Position numbers and translations under genes: made by a program. From Campylobacter coli (GTDB taxonomy: Bacteria; Campylobacterota; Campylobacteria; Campylobacterales; Campylobacteraceae): a stretch of DNA of 64,000 nucleotides. The DNA is taken from the NCBI GenBank assembly GCA_039516895.1, contig CP154437.1, positions 868,001-932,000 on the forward strand. Reading direction: 5' to 3'. The notes beneath the pieces were generated by a model, which had not been told where the DNA came from, made no database searches, and was given only the letters and a program-made list of their open reading frames with translations. Shown in pieces: positions 19,879 to 30,061 of this stretch (the first letter of the stretch is position 1; each line of letters starts with the position of its first letter).

Positions 19879-20911
19879 CTGAATTTCCTTTTTTAAGTTC
19901 TTTACTTTTTATCAAATCAACGATTTGAGCTTTGATATAGTTATAATTTGCTCCATCTTTATAAGCCGCAAAAAGCCCACCACTAGCATTTTTATGCCCT
20001 CCTCCACCTACTAGCTTTTTAGCCATCAAGCTTACATCAACCTTACCATTTGCACGAAAACTTAAGGTTTTTCTAGAGCTTACATCGATGAAAAAATCAT
20101 AGTCGGGATTTTTAACTAAAAATTCATTACCTATGACAGAAGTATTGCCTATATTTGAAGTAAGAATTCCTTTATGGCCTTCATACTCTATACTGAATTC
20201 TTCTTTTAACTCACTCAATTTTTCTACTACAAAATAAGAGATGAGATTAGAAAGAGTATCGTCATGATCTTTAGCAAAAAAATCTTTTTTGATAAAATGG
20301 ATAGCATTATCTAGCAAAATATGTGAATTAGGTTGATTTATAAATTTTCTCGCTCTTTCAAGCAAGAAAAACATATAAAAAACTTGAGCTTCTTTAAACA
20401 TCACGCGATTGATTTCTTTTGCATTGGCAATCAAACCCAAAAAAACTTTTCCAAGTTCAAAATTTGCATCCTCGCTTAACCAAATATCAACAGCATTTAC
20501 AACTTGGGCGAAATTTAAAAGTTCTAAATCAGGCGTACAAATTTTAGAGAAAAAATCATAAGTAATTTTAGTCGCACATCTTTTATTATCTAGTAAATAC
20601 CATGCATATTTTTGAGCACACTCCTCACCGCTTTGATGGTGATCTAATAAAAAGATTTTGATATTTTTTTCTTTGCAAATTTTATCAAATTCTTCACACT
20701 GATTTAAATTTAAATTCAAATCAGTGATTAAAATAATAGCCTGCCCAAAGCTATTATCTTTTTCTATATCTGCTAAAATCGCGTTGAAATTTTCATTGAT
20801 TTCTTTACCATAATTAGAATTATAAAAATTTACATTTTTAAAATAAAAATTGACTATATATTGACAGGCATAGCCATCAAGATCGGTATGTGAAAGATGA
20901 TAAATTTTCAT
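19859..20911 (-). CDS. DHH-family phosphoesterase
   Basis: 350 residues. N-terminal DHH domain with SHTDLDGYA (residue 8), TDLNLN (about 83) and LLDHHQSG (about 103), metal ligands of the family; C-terminal DHHA1 domain with GGGGHKNASGG (about 315). Relatives cleave short oligonucleotides or cyclic dinucleotides (NrnA, GdpP-type domain); which substrate applies here cannot be read from sequence. It sits 8 bases after flhA, so it is probably co-transcribed with it. Confidence 0.85.
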   Translation of the reverse strand: MKIYHLSHTDLDGYACQYIVNFYFKNVNFYNSNYGKEINENFNAILADIEKDNSFGQAIILITDLNLNLNQCEEFDKICKEKNIKIFLLDHHQSGEECAQKYAWYLLDNKRCATKITYDFFSKICTPDLELLNFAQVVNAVDIWLSEDANFELGKVFLGLIANAKEINRVMFKEAQVFYMFFLLERARKFINQPNSHILLDNAIHFIKKDFFAKDHDDTLSNLISYFVVEKLSELKEEFSIEYEGHKGILTSNIGNTSVIGNEFLVKNPDYDFFIDVSSRKTLSFRANGKVDVSLMAKKLVGGGGHKNASGGLFAAYKDGANYNYIKAQIVDLIKSKELKKGNSDATNTQ

Positions 20912-20919
20912 TGATTTCC

Positions 20920-23097
20920 TTAAAGTTCTATCCTAATAATACCTTCGGTATTAAAATTTGTATTTTCTGCTATTTCTGCAAAACTAAGTACAACTATATT
21001 GATATTAAAATTATAACAAATATCAGCGATAAATTTTCTAAGTTGCGGTTCAACGCAAAGTATAAAAGGCTTGATACGTCCATTTGCTACTGCGGCAACT
21101 TCAGCTCTTAAGGTATCTACTAAAGTTCCTGTTTGTGCTACACTTAAAGGTAGGTGATAGCTACCGTCTCTAAATTGTACATTTTCCATTAAAACCGCAG
21201 AGCTAGCAGAGTCTAAAATGAAAATATCCAAATTTCCTTTATCATCAAGATACATATTAGTAATCATTCTAGCTAAAGACGCTCTTACATGTTCTATAAT
21301 CATATCAAAGCTTTTGCTTACTTCAGCAATATCACTTATAGATTCTAAAATAGTCAGCATATCTTTAATAGGTATATTGTGTTTGAGCAAGTCTTTAAGA
21401 ATTTTTTGGATAAGACTTACAGGAGCTACACCTAAAGCACCTTCTACTATGATTGGATAATCATTTTTAACCTTATCAAGAAGATTTTGTACTTCTTGGC
21501 GTGTAAGAAGCTCGCTTGCATGTGCTTTGATAAGCTCGCTCATATGCGTTGAGATCACACTTGCTGGATCTATAACTATATAGCCATTTAAAGTTGCTTC
21601 ATCTTTTAAATTTGAATCTATCCAAAGTGCATCAGAATTAAAAGCAGGTTCTTTTGTAGCAATCCCTTCAATCTCTTCTGTGATAAAGCCACTATCCATA
21701 GCCAAATACTTATCAGGATAAATTTCGGCACTTGCTATGGATACACCCTTTAACTTAAAGCTATATTCATTAGGCTTGAGTCGTAAATTATCTCGAATTC
21801 TGATTTTTGGCATTAAAAAGCCTAAGCTCTCAGCAATACTTCTTCTCATAGAGCGAATTCTTTCAGTTAATTCGCTTTCAGCAAGTTTTATTAAGCCATA
21901 ACCTAGCTCAAGCTCTAAAATTTCAACCTTAAGTATATCGTTTATTTTGTGCTCTTCTTCTTTTAGAATTTCTTCTTCGCTTTTTTTAGCAGGAGCAGCA
22001 ACTCCACCAGCCCCACCCGCTCCACTTGCAGCATTGGCTGCGCTTGCTTTTGCTTTTTTAGGTGCATTGACTTCGATTTTACCCTCTTTTACCTGTTTGG
22101 TTAGATAACCAAGTGCTAAGAATACCAAAGCCATAAAACCTAATGATAAGTGTGGCAAACCTGGAACAAGAGCAAAAATAAAAAGAACAAAACCCACAAT
22201 CAAAAGTGTTCGATACTCGCTTAAAAGCTGTGTCAATGTCCCTTCAGCAAAATTTTCTTCATCTTTGCTTGCACGGGTGATGATAATAGCTGTTGCAGTA
22301 GAAGTGATAAGTCCTGGAATTTGCGATACAAGACCATCACCTATAGTAAGTATAGTATAAGTAGAAGCTGCATCGGACAAGGCCATATCGTGTTGAAAAG
22401 CGCCTATTAAAAAACCACCTATAATGTTTATAATGGTTATAATAATACCTGCGACCGCATCCCCTTTGATAAATTTAGAAGAACCATCCATCGCACCATA
22501 GAAATTGGCTTCAGCGATAATTTCTTGACGCCTTGCTCTTGCAGTTTGCTCATCGATAAGTCCCGCATTTAAATCCGCATCGATAGCCATTTGCTTTCCT
22601 GGCATCGCATCAAGGGTAAATCTTGCCTGAACTTCAGAAACCCTTGTACTACCTTTGGTTACAACCATAAAGTTGATCAAAACCAAAATACAAAATACAA
22701 TCACCCCAATGACCATATTTCCACCCACCACAAATTCTCCAAAGGCTGCGATGATCTCACTCACCGCCGCAGGGCCATTTTGTCCTTCGCTTAGAATCAT
22801 TCTTGTGGTTGCTATATTTAAAGAAAGTCTAAATAGCGTGATAATCAGGATAAGAGTTGGAAAAGTGGTTAAATCCGTTGGCTTGGGGATATAAATAGAA
22901 ATTAAAATAATAAGCACTGATAAAGCAATGCTTAAAGCTAAGAAAAAGTCCAAAATAGGACTTGGTAAAGGAACGATAATAATAGCTAAAATACATACTA
23001 TAAATCCGACTATAGTAAGACTTTTAGCCCTTAATACAGGACCAATTAAAGGTCCTAAAAAAGGAAAAACAAGATCGACTAATTTATTTTTTGCCAT
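20920..23097 (-). CDS. flhA: flagellar type III export gate protein FlhA
   Basis: Inner-membrane core of the flagellar export apparatus. 725 residues: about eight transmembrane helices up to residue 335, the family signature GAMDGSSKFIKGDAVAGI (about 200), then a Gly/Ala-rich linker (about 345-370) and a large cytoplasmic domain that docks export chaperones. In Campylobacter FlhA is also needed to switch on sigma-54 flagellar genes, one of which (flgL) lies nearby. Its start overlaps the end of the Rrf2 regulator gene by 14 bases. Confidence 0.96.
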   Translation of the reverse strand: MAKNKLVDLVFPFLGPLIGPVLRAKSLTIVGFIVCILAIIIVPLPSPILDFFLALSIALSVLIILISIYIPKPTDLTTFPTLILIITLFRLSLNIATTRMILSEGQNGPAAVSEIIAAFGEFVVGGNMVIGVIVFCILVLINFMVVTKGSTRVSEVQARFTLDAMPGKQMAIDADLNAGLIDEQTARARRQEIIAEANFYGAMDGSSKFIKGDAVAGIIITIINIIGGFLIGAFQHDMALSDAASTYTILTIGDGLVSQIPGLITSTATAIIITRASKDEENFAEGTLTQLLSEYRTLLIVGFVLFIFALVPGLPHLSLGFMALVFLALGYLTKQVKEGKIEVNAPKKAKASAANAASGAGGAGGVAAPAKKSEEEILKEEEHKINDILKVEILELELGYGLIKLAESELTERIRSMRRSIAESLGFLMPKIRIRDNLRLKPNEYSFKLKGVSIASAEIYPDKYLAMDSGFITEEIEGIATKEPAFNSDALWIDSNLKDEATLNGYIVIDPASVISTHMSELIKAHASELLTRQEVQNLLDKVKNDYPIIVEGALGVAPVSLIQKILKDLLKHNIPIKDMLTILESISDIAEVSKSFDMIIEHVRASLARMITNMYLDDKGNLDIFILDSASSAVLMENVQFRDGSYHLPLSVAQTGTLVDTLRAEVAAVANGRIKPFILCVEPQLRKFIADICYNFNINIVVLSFAEIAENTNFNTEGIIRIEL

Positions 23098-23494
23098 TAT
23101 GGTTCATAATATCCGCTAGGGTAATGGAGTCTAAAAATTCATCTACTTTGTTTTGTAAATTTACAAGCATTGGCATAAGAGTACAATTTTCTTCTTTGTT
23201 ATTAGGGCATACTCCACCACTACACTCAAAAACACTTACTTCTTTTTTTTCTGCACTATTGACAATTTCTTTTATGCTGTATTGACTTGGCTCTTTAATA
23301 AGAGCAAAACCACCTTTAGCACCTTTGAAAGATTTTAATAAATTGTCTTTAGCTAGAGTTTGTAAAATTTTCGCTAAAAAACTTTTAGGAATATTAAGCT
23401 CTAATGCTAAAGAATCAACATCTTGAGGATTTTCTTTATGAGCGATATAAATCAAAGAAAGTAAAGCATATTCGCTAGCTTTGGTAAATAGCAC
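23084..23494 (-). CDS. Rrf2-family transcriptional regulator
   Basis: 136 residues with an N-terminal winged helix (TKASEYALLSLIYIA; recognition region NIPKSFLAKILQTLAKD) and three cysteines in CSGGVCPNNKEENC that would bind an iron-sulfur cluster as in IscR and NsrR. That suggests redox or iron-sulfur sensing. It leads the flhA operon and overlaps it, which is a curious link between redox state and flagellar assembly. AAGGAG lies upstream of its ATG. Matches Cj0883c by order. Confidence 0.88.
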   Translation of the reverse strand: MLFTKASEYALLSLIYIAHKENPQDVDSLALELNIPKSFLAKILQTLAKDNLLKSFKGAKGGFALIKEPSQYSIKEIVNSAEKKEVSVFECSGGVCPNNKEENCTLMPMLVNLQNKVDEFLDSITLADIMNHNGKK

Positions 23495-23658
23495 GAATTT
23501 CTCCTTTTATTTAATAAAAAATAGTTTTAATTATAATAAAAAAATCTTAGAAAATGGCTTAAAAAATGATGATTAAAGTAAAAATATAAATTTCAGCTTA
23601 TTTTTTGTTTTATTTGATATAATTTTAGCTTTTAAAATCACCAATCAGGAGGTCTATC

Positions 23659-23931
23659 ATGGCTTTGGATTCGGCTAAAAAAGCAGAAATTGTTGCGAAA
23701 TTCGCTAGAAAAGCGGGCGATACTGGCTCGACAGAAGTGCAAGTAGCACTTTTAAGTGCAAGAATTGCAGAACTTACAGAACATTTAAAAATCTACAAAA
23801 AAGATTTTTCTTCAAGATTAGGACTTTTAAAACTCGTAGGTCAAAGAAAAAGACTTTTAGCTTATCTAAAAAGAAAAGATTACAATTCTTATAGTAAATT
23901 AATTACAGAATTAAATCTCAGAGATAAATAA
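23659..23931 (+). CDS. rpsO: 30S ribosomal protein S15
   Basis: 90 residues, full length. Binds 16S rRNA helices 20-22 early in subunit assembly. Family pattern [17 protein letters not shown] and [14 protein letters not shown] seen. Strong ribosome site CAGGAGG and an upstream -10 (TATAAT at about 23619). Monocistronic, followed by a hairpin. Confidence 0.97.
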   Translation: MALDSAKKAEIVAKFARKAGDTGSTEVQVALLSARIAELTEHLKIYKKDFSSRLGLLKLVGQRKRLLAYLKRKDYNSYSKLITELNLRDK

Positions 23932-23939
23932 AATTTTAC

Positions 23940-23960
23940 AAGCCCTTTTTTTCAGGGCTT
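23940..23960. terminator. hairpin between rpsO and ftsK
   Basis: AAGCCCT and AGGGCTT are perfect 7-base arms around a T-rich loop, between two convergent genes. It can serve both strands. Confidence 0.65.
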
Positions 23961-24001
23961 GATCTTCAGATCATTCTTTAATCTTTTAAATTACCAAAGA
24001 T

Positions 24002-26971
24002 TTATAAAATTTCTCTTTGTCCTTTAGTGTTTGGTTCGCTCAGCACTCCGCTTTCTGTAAGCTGATCGATGATATTTGCTGCGCGGTTGTATCCGATATT
24101 GAGCTTTCTTTGTAAATAAGAAATACTTGTTTTTCCATCGCTTAGTATAACGCGTTTGGCATCTTCATAAAGCTCATCATACTCACCATTATTCATACTT
24201 TCGCTACTTGTTACACCCATACTTTGCTGATCTTTTAAAAAACTTTCATCGTATTCTACGCTTTGTTGATCTTTTAAAAAGTCTACGATTTTTTCTATCT
24301 CAAATTCACTTGCAAATGGAGCATGTAAACGAACGATGGAGCTTGTTCCTGGAGGAGTAAATAAACAATCCCCTCTGCCTAGCAAGCTTTCAGCTCCCAT
24401 AGCGTCTAAGATAACTTTAGAGTCAATTTTTTGCCCTACTTTGTAAGAAATTCTACTTGGCAAATTAGCCTTGATAAGCCCTGTTACAACATCCACTGAT
24501 GGGCGTTGTGTAGCGACAATCAAATGAATTCCACTTGCTCTTGCCATTTGCGCTAAACGACCTATATAAAATTCCACATCCTTGCCTGCAGTCATCATCA
24601 AATCAGCAAGCTCATCGATAATCACAACAATAAAAGGAAGCTCTTCTTCTCCTAGTTCTTTCATCTTTTCATTATAATTTTCTATATTTTTAGTTTTTGC
24701 TTCAGCCATTAAACGATAGCGTCTTTCCATCTCTGCAACCATGTTTGAAAGAGCATTGACTGCTTTTTTAGGATCGGTAATTACCGGAGTTAAAAGATGA
24801 GGGATGTCATTATAAATACTAAATTCAAGCATTTTTGGATCTATCATCATTAAGCGTAAAGTTTTTGGAGAGTTGCGATATAAAAGGCTTAAAAGCATAG
24901 AATTTATACCCACACTCTTTCCACTTCCTGTGGTTCCTGCAATGAGTAAATGTGGAAGTTTCTTAAGATCAGTTACAAAAGCATTTCCCACTATATCTTT
25001 ACCCAAAGCTATGGTTAAAGGACTTTTTGCGTTTTTAAAGACTTCGCTTTCTAAAATTTCTCTCAAATAAATAGTTTGAATTTCATCGTTTGGTACTTCT
25101 ATACCTACCACATCTTTTCCAGGAATAGGTGCTTGGATACGGATTGATTTTGCCATTAAAGCCATGGTTAAATCATCTTGTAAATTTAAAATACGACTTA
25201 CTTTTACATCTGCACTTGGACGAAATTCAAAAGTAGTTACAACAGGCCCTATATAGGTACTTATAACATCACCCCCTATTTTAAAACGACGCAATTTTTC
25301 AAGTAGATTATAAATTTTTTTATCAATCTCGCTTTCGTTAATCTCTTGCTTGTTATGGCTAGGATTTGTTAAAAACTCAAGCGGCGGAAGCTCAAAATCT
25401 TTGGGTTTTTCTATTTCACCCTGCTCTATTTCTCTAAGTAAAGCTTTATTCAGCTCGATTTCTTTAGCTAAAATCGCTTTTTGTCTAGTGATTTCTTGGC
25501 TTGGTTCTTGTGAAATTTGTTCCTTGATGAAGCTGTTGCCTTGCTCTATGATTTCATTTTTCTCTTGAATTGGGATTTGTTTATTTATTTGATTATCCAA
25601 AGGCTCTATCTCTTCAATTTTTACAATAGGAGTTGGTTCTATATAAGGATGTTCTAATTCTTCAACTATAGGTATAAAATCATGGAAACTTTTATTTATA
25701 CTTTCCATTTTTTTGATTTCAATTTCATTTTCATCAAAATCTATAATTTCAACCTCATTTGTCTTTTCTAAGATAGAAGGAATTGGTGCATTTTGTGTTT
25801 TTACTTCTTCTTTTGTGCTTGATACTTCTTGTAAAGGTGTGCCAAAATTATACTTACTTCCTTGTATAATATGGTTTAAATCAAGTTCTAAGCTATCTTT
25901 TTTTTCTAATTCTTTAATTTCTTCTTGAACTTTATTTTCTAAAATTTCATTTTGATAAGCTTTGTATTCTTGCTCTAATTTTGCCTCTTTCATTAAATTT
26001 TCTCTAAGTTCCAATTCTTTAGTAAAAATTTTTGGCTTTATTTCTTGTTTAGGTACAGAAATTTCAATATTTTTTCTTTTATAGCTTGGCTCATCTAAAT
26101 TTTTATTATTTGTATCGATTTGCTTAATATCGTCAAGCTTTTTAGGTTTTAAAAATCGTTCTGGGATCATATCTACCTCTTCTTCTGAAATAAAATTAAA
26201 ATCTTCATCAAGTTTTATACTCATTCTGCTCGCTTTTTGGACAAAATTTCTTACTTGTTGCGAGTTTTCGTAAATGAAACTTTTAGCTTCTTTAATACTC
26301 TCTTTATCTATCTCTACTTTTTCATCTAAAATTTGGTTTTTAAGTTTTTCAAAATTCTCTTTTGCGGTGATTATAGAATTTTTACTTGCATTTATATTAT
26401 TATATTTAACAAGCTGTTCTGTTTGATTTAAGTTTAAATTTTCATTCTCATCTTGAATTTTTTCCTGAATGGGAGCTGTATTCTTTTCTAAGGTAACAAC
26501 AGGCGCCTTAGGTTCTATCTTGCTTAAATCATCTTTTTCATTTTCCCCGCCAAAAACCCTCATCAATAACGCTTTTAATGCATTTTCTACCCTAAGTAAA
26601 ATATTAAAATTGAGCTCGATCTTAAAAAGCTCTTTTGTAGTTTTTGGAAATAATAAAATAAAAGAAAAAAATAAGAGCACAAGAGCAAAAATTCCGCTCC
26701 CAGTATGTCCCAAGATAATAGAAAAAATCGCATAAGAAAGCTCTAGTATATAACCAGAATTAGGATAAAAAACTGCAAATAAAAGTAAACTTGAGAAAAA
26801 GGCAAATCCTATACCAAAAAGCTCTCTTCTTGTAAAATTAGCTAATTTGTAATTTCTTTTATAATAAACATAATTTAAAATAAACAAGAAAAAAGGATAA
26901 TAATATGCAAATTCTCCAAATAAAAACAAATTCGCCTTATAAATCCACACCCCCATATCTGGAGCTAGCAT
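24002..26971 (-). CDS. ftsK: DNA translocase FtsK, N-terminus uncertain
   Basis: Septum-anchored hexameric motor that pumps chromosome ends apart and activates Xer recombination. At least 989 residues: N-terminal transmembrane region to about 125, a long acidic low-complexity linker (about 150-545), a RecA-like motor with Walker A AGTTGSGKSVG (about 685) and Walker B VIIDELADLMM, and a C-terminal gamma domain with QRKLNIGYNRAANIIDQL for recognising KOPS-like sites. The first ATG in frame (26971) falls in the middle of the first hydrophobic segment, so the true start is probably earlier, at a non-standard codon (see findings). Confidence 0.93.
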   Translation of the reverse strand: MLAPDMGVWIYKANLFLFGEFAYYYPFFLFILNYVYYKRNYKLANFTRRELFGIGFAFFSSLLLFAVFYPNSGYILELSYAIFSIILGHTGSGIFALVLLFFSFILLFPKTTKELFKIELNFNILLRVENALKALLMRVFGGENEKDDLSKIEPKAPVVTLEKNTAPIQEKIQDENENLNLNQTEQLVKYNNINASKNSIITAKENFEKLKNQILDEKVEIDKESIKEAKSFIYENSQQVRNFVQKASRMSIKLDEDFNFISEEEVDMIPERFLKPKKLDDIKQIDTNNKNLDEPSYKRKNIEISVPKQEIKPKIFTKELELRENLMKEAKLEQEYKAYQNEILENKVQEEIKELEKKDSLELDLNHIIQGSKYNFGTPLQEVSSTKEEVKTQNAPIPSILEKTNEVEIIDFDENEIEIKKMESINKSFHDFIPIVEELEHPYIEPTPIVKIEEIEPLDNQINKQIPIQEKNEIIEQGNSFIKEQISQEPSQEITRQKAILAKEIELNKALLREIEQGEIEKPKDFELPPLEFLTNPSHNKQEINESEIDKKIYNLLEKLRRFKIGGDVISTYIGPVVTTFEFRPSADVKVSRILNLQDDLTMALMAKSIRIQAPIPGKDVVGIEVPNDEIQTIYLREILESEVFKNAKSPLTIALGKDIVGNAFVTDLKKLPHLLIAGTTGSGKSVGINSMLLSLLYRNSPKTLRLMMIDPKMLEFSIYNDIPHLLTPVITDPKKAVNALSNMVAEMERRYRLMAEAKTKNIENYNEKMKELGEEELPFIVVIIDELADLMMTAGKDVEFYIGRLAQMARASGIHLIVATQRPSVDVVTGLIKANLPSRISYKVGQKIDSKVILDAMGAESLLGRGDCLFTPPGTSSIVRLHAPFASEFEIEKIVDFLKDQQSVEYDESFLKDQQSMGVTSSESMNNGEYDELYEDAKRVILSDGKTSISYLQRKLNIGYNRAANIIDQLTESGVLSEPNTKGQREIL

Positions 26972-27081
26972 ACAAAGACATAAATAAAAGATACCAAAAG
27001 TAGAACTTATAAAGATGGCTTCTTTTTTGATGATTTTTCCTTGAAAATAATTTTTTAAGAAGCCATTATAGCATAGTTTTT

Positions 27082-29334
27082 TTACATATAATTTAATAAG
27101 CTAAGTTGCGCTATCGTCGTGCTAGCTTTTAAAGAAGCTTGATAGGCAAGCTGTGTTTGCATTAAATTCATCATCGCCTCACCATAATCAACGTCGATCA
27201 CATTTGATTTTATACTTTGGACATTAACACTTAAAAAGGTTGTGCGTGTATTAACTCCATCAATAGTATTGTAATACGCCCCCATTGTTGTATTAAGCTT
27301 GCTAACATGATCTGCTAAATGATCAAGCCTTTCTAAAGCCCCTTGCATTCCTGTATTTCTTGGATCTTCACTTTCAGAATCAGCCCTCATATTTCCACTT
27401 AAAACAGCATCTATCATCAAATCTAAATCTTTGATAATATCCACATTTGGTTCATCTATAGTTAAAGAATTATTCGCGCTAAAATTAAAGTTCGGACCAT
27501 TTTCCACATTAGAAGTTGTGGTAAAAGGAGGCAATGGAAACTGCCCACTTTGGGAGTCACTAAGAGAAATTTCTATATTAGTTCCTGATGAAAGTTTATC
27601 GGTTACACTTATGCGACCTTTATAGTCCATACTTACATCTACGGTTGCATTAGAATCTTTCATGAGTTGTTGCATATTTTGATAATCTACTGCATCTATT
27701 TTTCCATTGGTTGGATTGATACTTGCGGCAGGGATTTTATCTGCAGCAAATATTCCTATAATATCATTGATTTGCCCATAAGTAATGTCATTTGCTCCTG
27801 TTATAACCCCACTATTTCCCGTTGCAGGATCAGTATGCATGATAGGAAAGCTTATGGTTTGCGTAGGATCATTAGGATCGGGGAAGCTTACGGTTGAATT
27901 TTGTAAATTTATACTTACATCATAAGAATTTCCACCTTTAGAATTGACTTTTAAATTTAAAGTCGTGCCATTTAAACTATCTCCTGCCATAACTTCACTA
28001 AGTTTGGTTGATTCAGTAGCATAAGCATTACTTCCTTTGATAACTTGAGAAACATTACCATAAACTGTATTGCCATTTTTTTCAAAATAAACATTATCAT
28101 AATCAGCTCCATTGGCTGCATTTCCATCTGTATCTGTCATTTTGCTTTTAATAAAATCAGTTTGTTTTAAATCGATTGTAAAGTTTTGGTTATTAATTGT
28201 TACAGTTACAGGGCTGTTTAAATTTGTAATATCTCCATCGCTAGGAGCTGCAGTAGCTTCAGCCATCACCCTATTTGTAACCTCTTCCATTGTGATGCCT
28301 TCTTGATTAGCGGCTTCGATAATGTTTTTCAACTCCGTACTATCATCAGCCTGTGGTGTGAAAGCCACAGCGTGAAAATCGAGTTTATTATTTCCTTGTT
28401 TTAAATCTGTGATTTGAATTTGACCGCTATCATTCATACTTATTTCAACAACTTTATTGTTTGGGGTATTGCCATATAGAGTTCCGATATTTTCCATCAC
28501 ATCTTCTAAGGTATCTTCAGGATTTACAAGCACAGCACTTTTAAAACTTGTCCCATCTGGTCTTGTGCCTTGAACATAAAGTGTAGTAGGAGGAAAATTT
28601 AATTTAGTATCACTGTATTCAAAATCTTTATCAACATCTAAACCATTATCTTTTACATAACCTTGACCGATAAGTTGTTGCCATTTAGAACTACTTGTGA
28701 GATATTCTGTTTTATCAGGATTTTCTGTAAGATTCCAACGATTATCAGTAAAGCTTACATTGGTACTTATTTGTTTTTTATAATCTCCATCGGCTTTAAA
28801 AAATAAATCCCATCCAGGGATATTATAAGGACTTTCAGTACCCGCACCGGTTACTACATTGATATTATTTTTATCTCCATAATAATTTCCACTAGAATCA
28901 AAAGGCTTATTGGCCACTTGTGAACCCGCAAAAAGATATTGTCCATTAACACTAGTATTTGCAAGCTGAACTATACCTTCTTTAATGCGCTCTAATTCTT
29001 TAGCTATAGCCTCTCTTGAAGTTTGAGAATTACTATCGCTTGCTGCTTGAGTAACCTTTACTTTAAAATCCTCAAGAAGCTTAACCATATCTTGTAAAGC
29101 TTTCATGCTATTTTGCGTCATTTCTTTAGCCGAATTTGTAGCTTGTTTAACTTGCTCTAAAGTTTTGAGTTCATATTCAAGGCGAGTATTGTCTATGTAA
29201 ACACTTGCATCCTCATAAGAATTTTGGATCTTAATCCCCGATGAGAGTTGTTGTGAAATCTGATATAAGGAGCTTTGAGCACCCATAGAAGTGCTTATAG
29301 AATTTGTAAAGTTGAGCTTATTTGTAATTCTCAT
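27082..29334 (-). CDS. flgL: flagellar hook-filament junction protein FlgL (FlaD)
   Basis: 750 residues, a long Campylobacter form. Flagellin-like N-terminal D0/D1 (MRITNKLNFTNSISTSM, with STNDAN-like helix) and C-terminal D0 (TTFLSVNVQSIKSNVIDVD...LMQTQLAYQASL); the middle 450 residues are a variable surface region. The start at 29334 is chosen over 29340 because AAGG lies 6 bases before it and MRITN is the usual beginning. Secreted by the FlhA pathway. A sigma-54 promoter is visible upstream. Confidence 0.93.
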   Translation of the reverse strand: MRITNKLNFTNSISTSMGAQSSLYQISQQLSSGIKIQNSYEDASVYIDNTRLEYELKTLEQVKQATNSAKEMTQNSMKALQDMVKLLEDFKVKVTQAASDSNSQTSREAIAKELERIKEGIVQLANTSVNGQYLFAGSQVANKPFDSSGNYYGDKNNINVVTGAGTESPYNIPGWDLFFKADGDYKKQISTNVSFTDNRWNLTENPDKTEYLTSSSKWQQLIGQGYVKDNGLDVDKDFEYSDTKLNFPPTTLYVQGTRPDGTSFKSAVLVNPEDTLEDVMENIGTLYGNTPNNKVVEISMNDSGQIQITDLKQGNNKLDFHAVAFTPQADDSTELKNIIEAANQEGITMEEVTNRVMAEATAAPSDGDITNLNSPVTVTINNQNFTIDLKQTDFIKSKMTDTDGNAANGADYDNVYFEKNGNTVYGNVSQVIKGSNAYATESTKLSEVMAGDSLNGTTLNLKVNSKGGNSYDVSINLQNSTVSFPDPNDPTQTISFPIMHTDPATGNSGVITGANDITYGQINDIIGIFAADKIPAASINPTNGKIDAVDYQNMQQLMKDSNATVDVSMDYKGRISVTDKLSSGTNIEISLSDSQSGQFPLPPFTTTSNVENGPNFNFSANNSLTIDEPNVDIIKDLDLMIDAVLSGNMRADSESEDPRNTGMQGALERLDHLADHVSKLNTTMGAYYNTIDGVNTRTTFLSVNVQSIKSNVIDVDYGEAMMNLMQTQLAYQASLKASTTIAQLSLLNYM

Positions 29335-29390
29335 ATTCATCCTTGGAGTTTTGATTTAAAAAATCTTTTCAAACATTGCTTTGTAAATAC

Positions 29391-29408
29391 AAGCAATAAT
29401 TGTTCCAA
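29391..29408 (-). promoter_or_regulatory. sigma-54 promoter of flgL
   Basis: Reading leftward: TTGGAACAATTATTGCTT, a GG-N10-GC match to the TTGGCAC-N5-TTGCTT consensus, 57 bases before the chosen start. It fits the known RpoN control of hook and rod genes. Confidence 0.8.
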
Positions 29409-29577
29409 TTTTATTTTTACAATATCGACATCAATAAAAATTTAATAATATTTTATCCTTAAAAAATTTTGATATTTTTCATTATAAAATTCCCTAAAAA
29501 TAAATTTTTTTAAAATATTTTATATATTTTTAAAGTCTTTTTTAGTCTAAAATGGATATGATTACAATTTTACAAAA

Positions 29578-29664
29578 GCCTGAGTGGTGAAACTGGTAGA
29601 CGCGCCAGACTCAAAATCTGGTAAGGGCAACCTTGTGTCGGTTCGAGTCCGACCTCAGGCACCA
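29578..29664 (+). tRNA. tRNA-Leu (CAA)
   Basis: 87 bases with a long variable arm. Acceptor arms GCCTGAG and CTCAGGC pair, CCA is encoded, and the T arm reads GGTTCGAGTCC. The anticodon loop CTCAAAA gives CAA. All sequence downstream is accessory DNA, so this marks the core-island boundary. Confidence 0.97.
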
Positions 29665-30061
29665 TTGCTTTTCAAAGTGTTTTTTAAAGTTTTTAAAAAA
29701 CTCAGGGAGCGGTTTTGGTAGCGGTTTTTTCTCAAAAATTAATTTTTAACACTCCATATAAACTAAATACATTAATTTATTTATTTTATTCATAAGGCTT
29801 AAAAATTAGTTAAACCATTAAAACATATGAAATTTTATAATTATTAGCATTGGTAAAATAATGGTTTCTCCGCTTTTTCGGTTTTTTTGCTTTTAGGGTT
29901 AAGCAAATATTATTCTATTATCTTAATCTTTTTATCAAAAATATAAAAAAATTATTTTAATTTAAAATTATTACAAAATTATCTTACTTAGTATTTTTAA
30001 GCTAGCGATTAGCTTGAGCTGTGATCCTTTTTATATTTTATTAAATTATAAGGAGGCAATC
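29665..30061. other. gene-free start of the island
   Basis: AT-rich. Contains an inverted pair AAACCATT (from about 29813) and AATGGTTT (about 29863), a CCGCTTTTTCGG hairpin with a T run at about 29870-29890, and the left arm of the inverted repeat that flanks the next small gene. No copy of the tRNA-Leu 3' end was found here. Confidence 0.6.
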
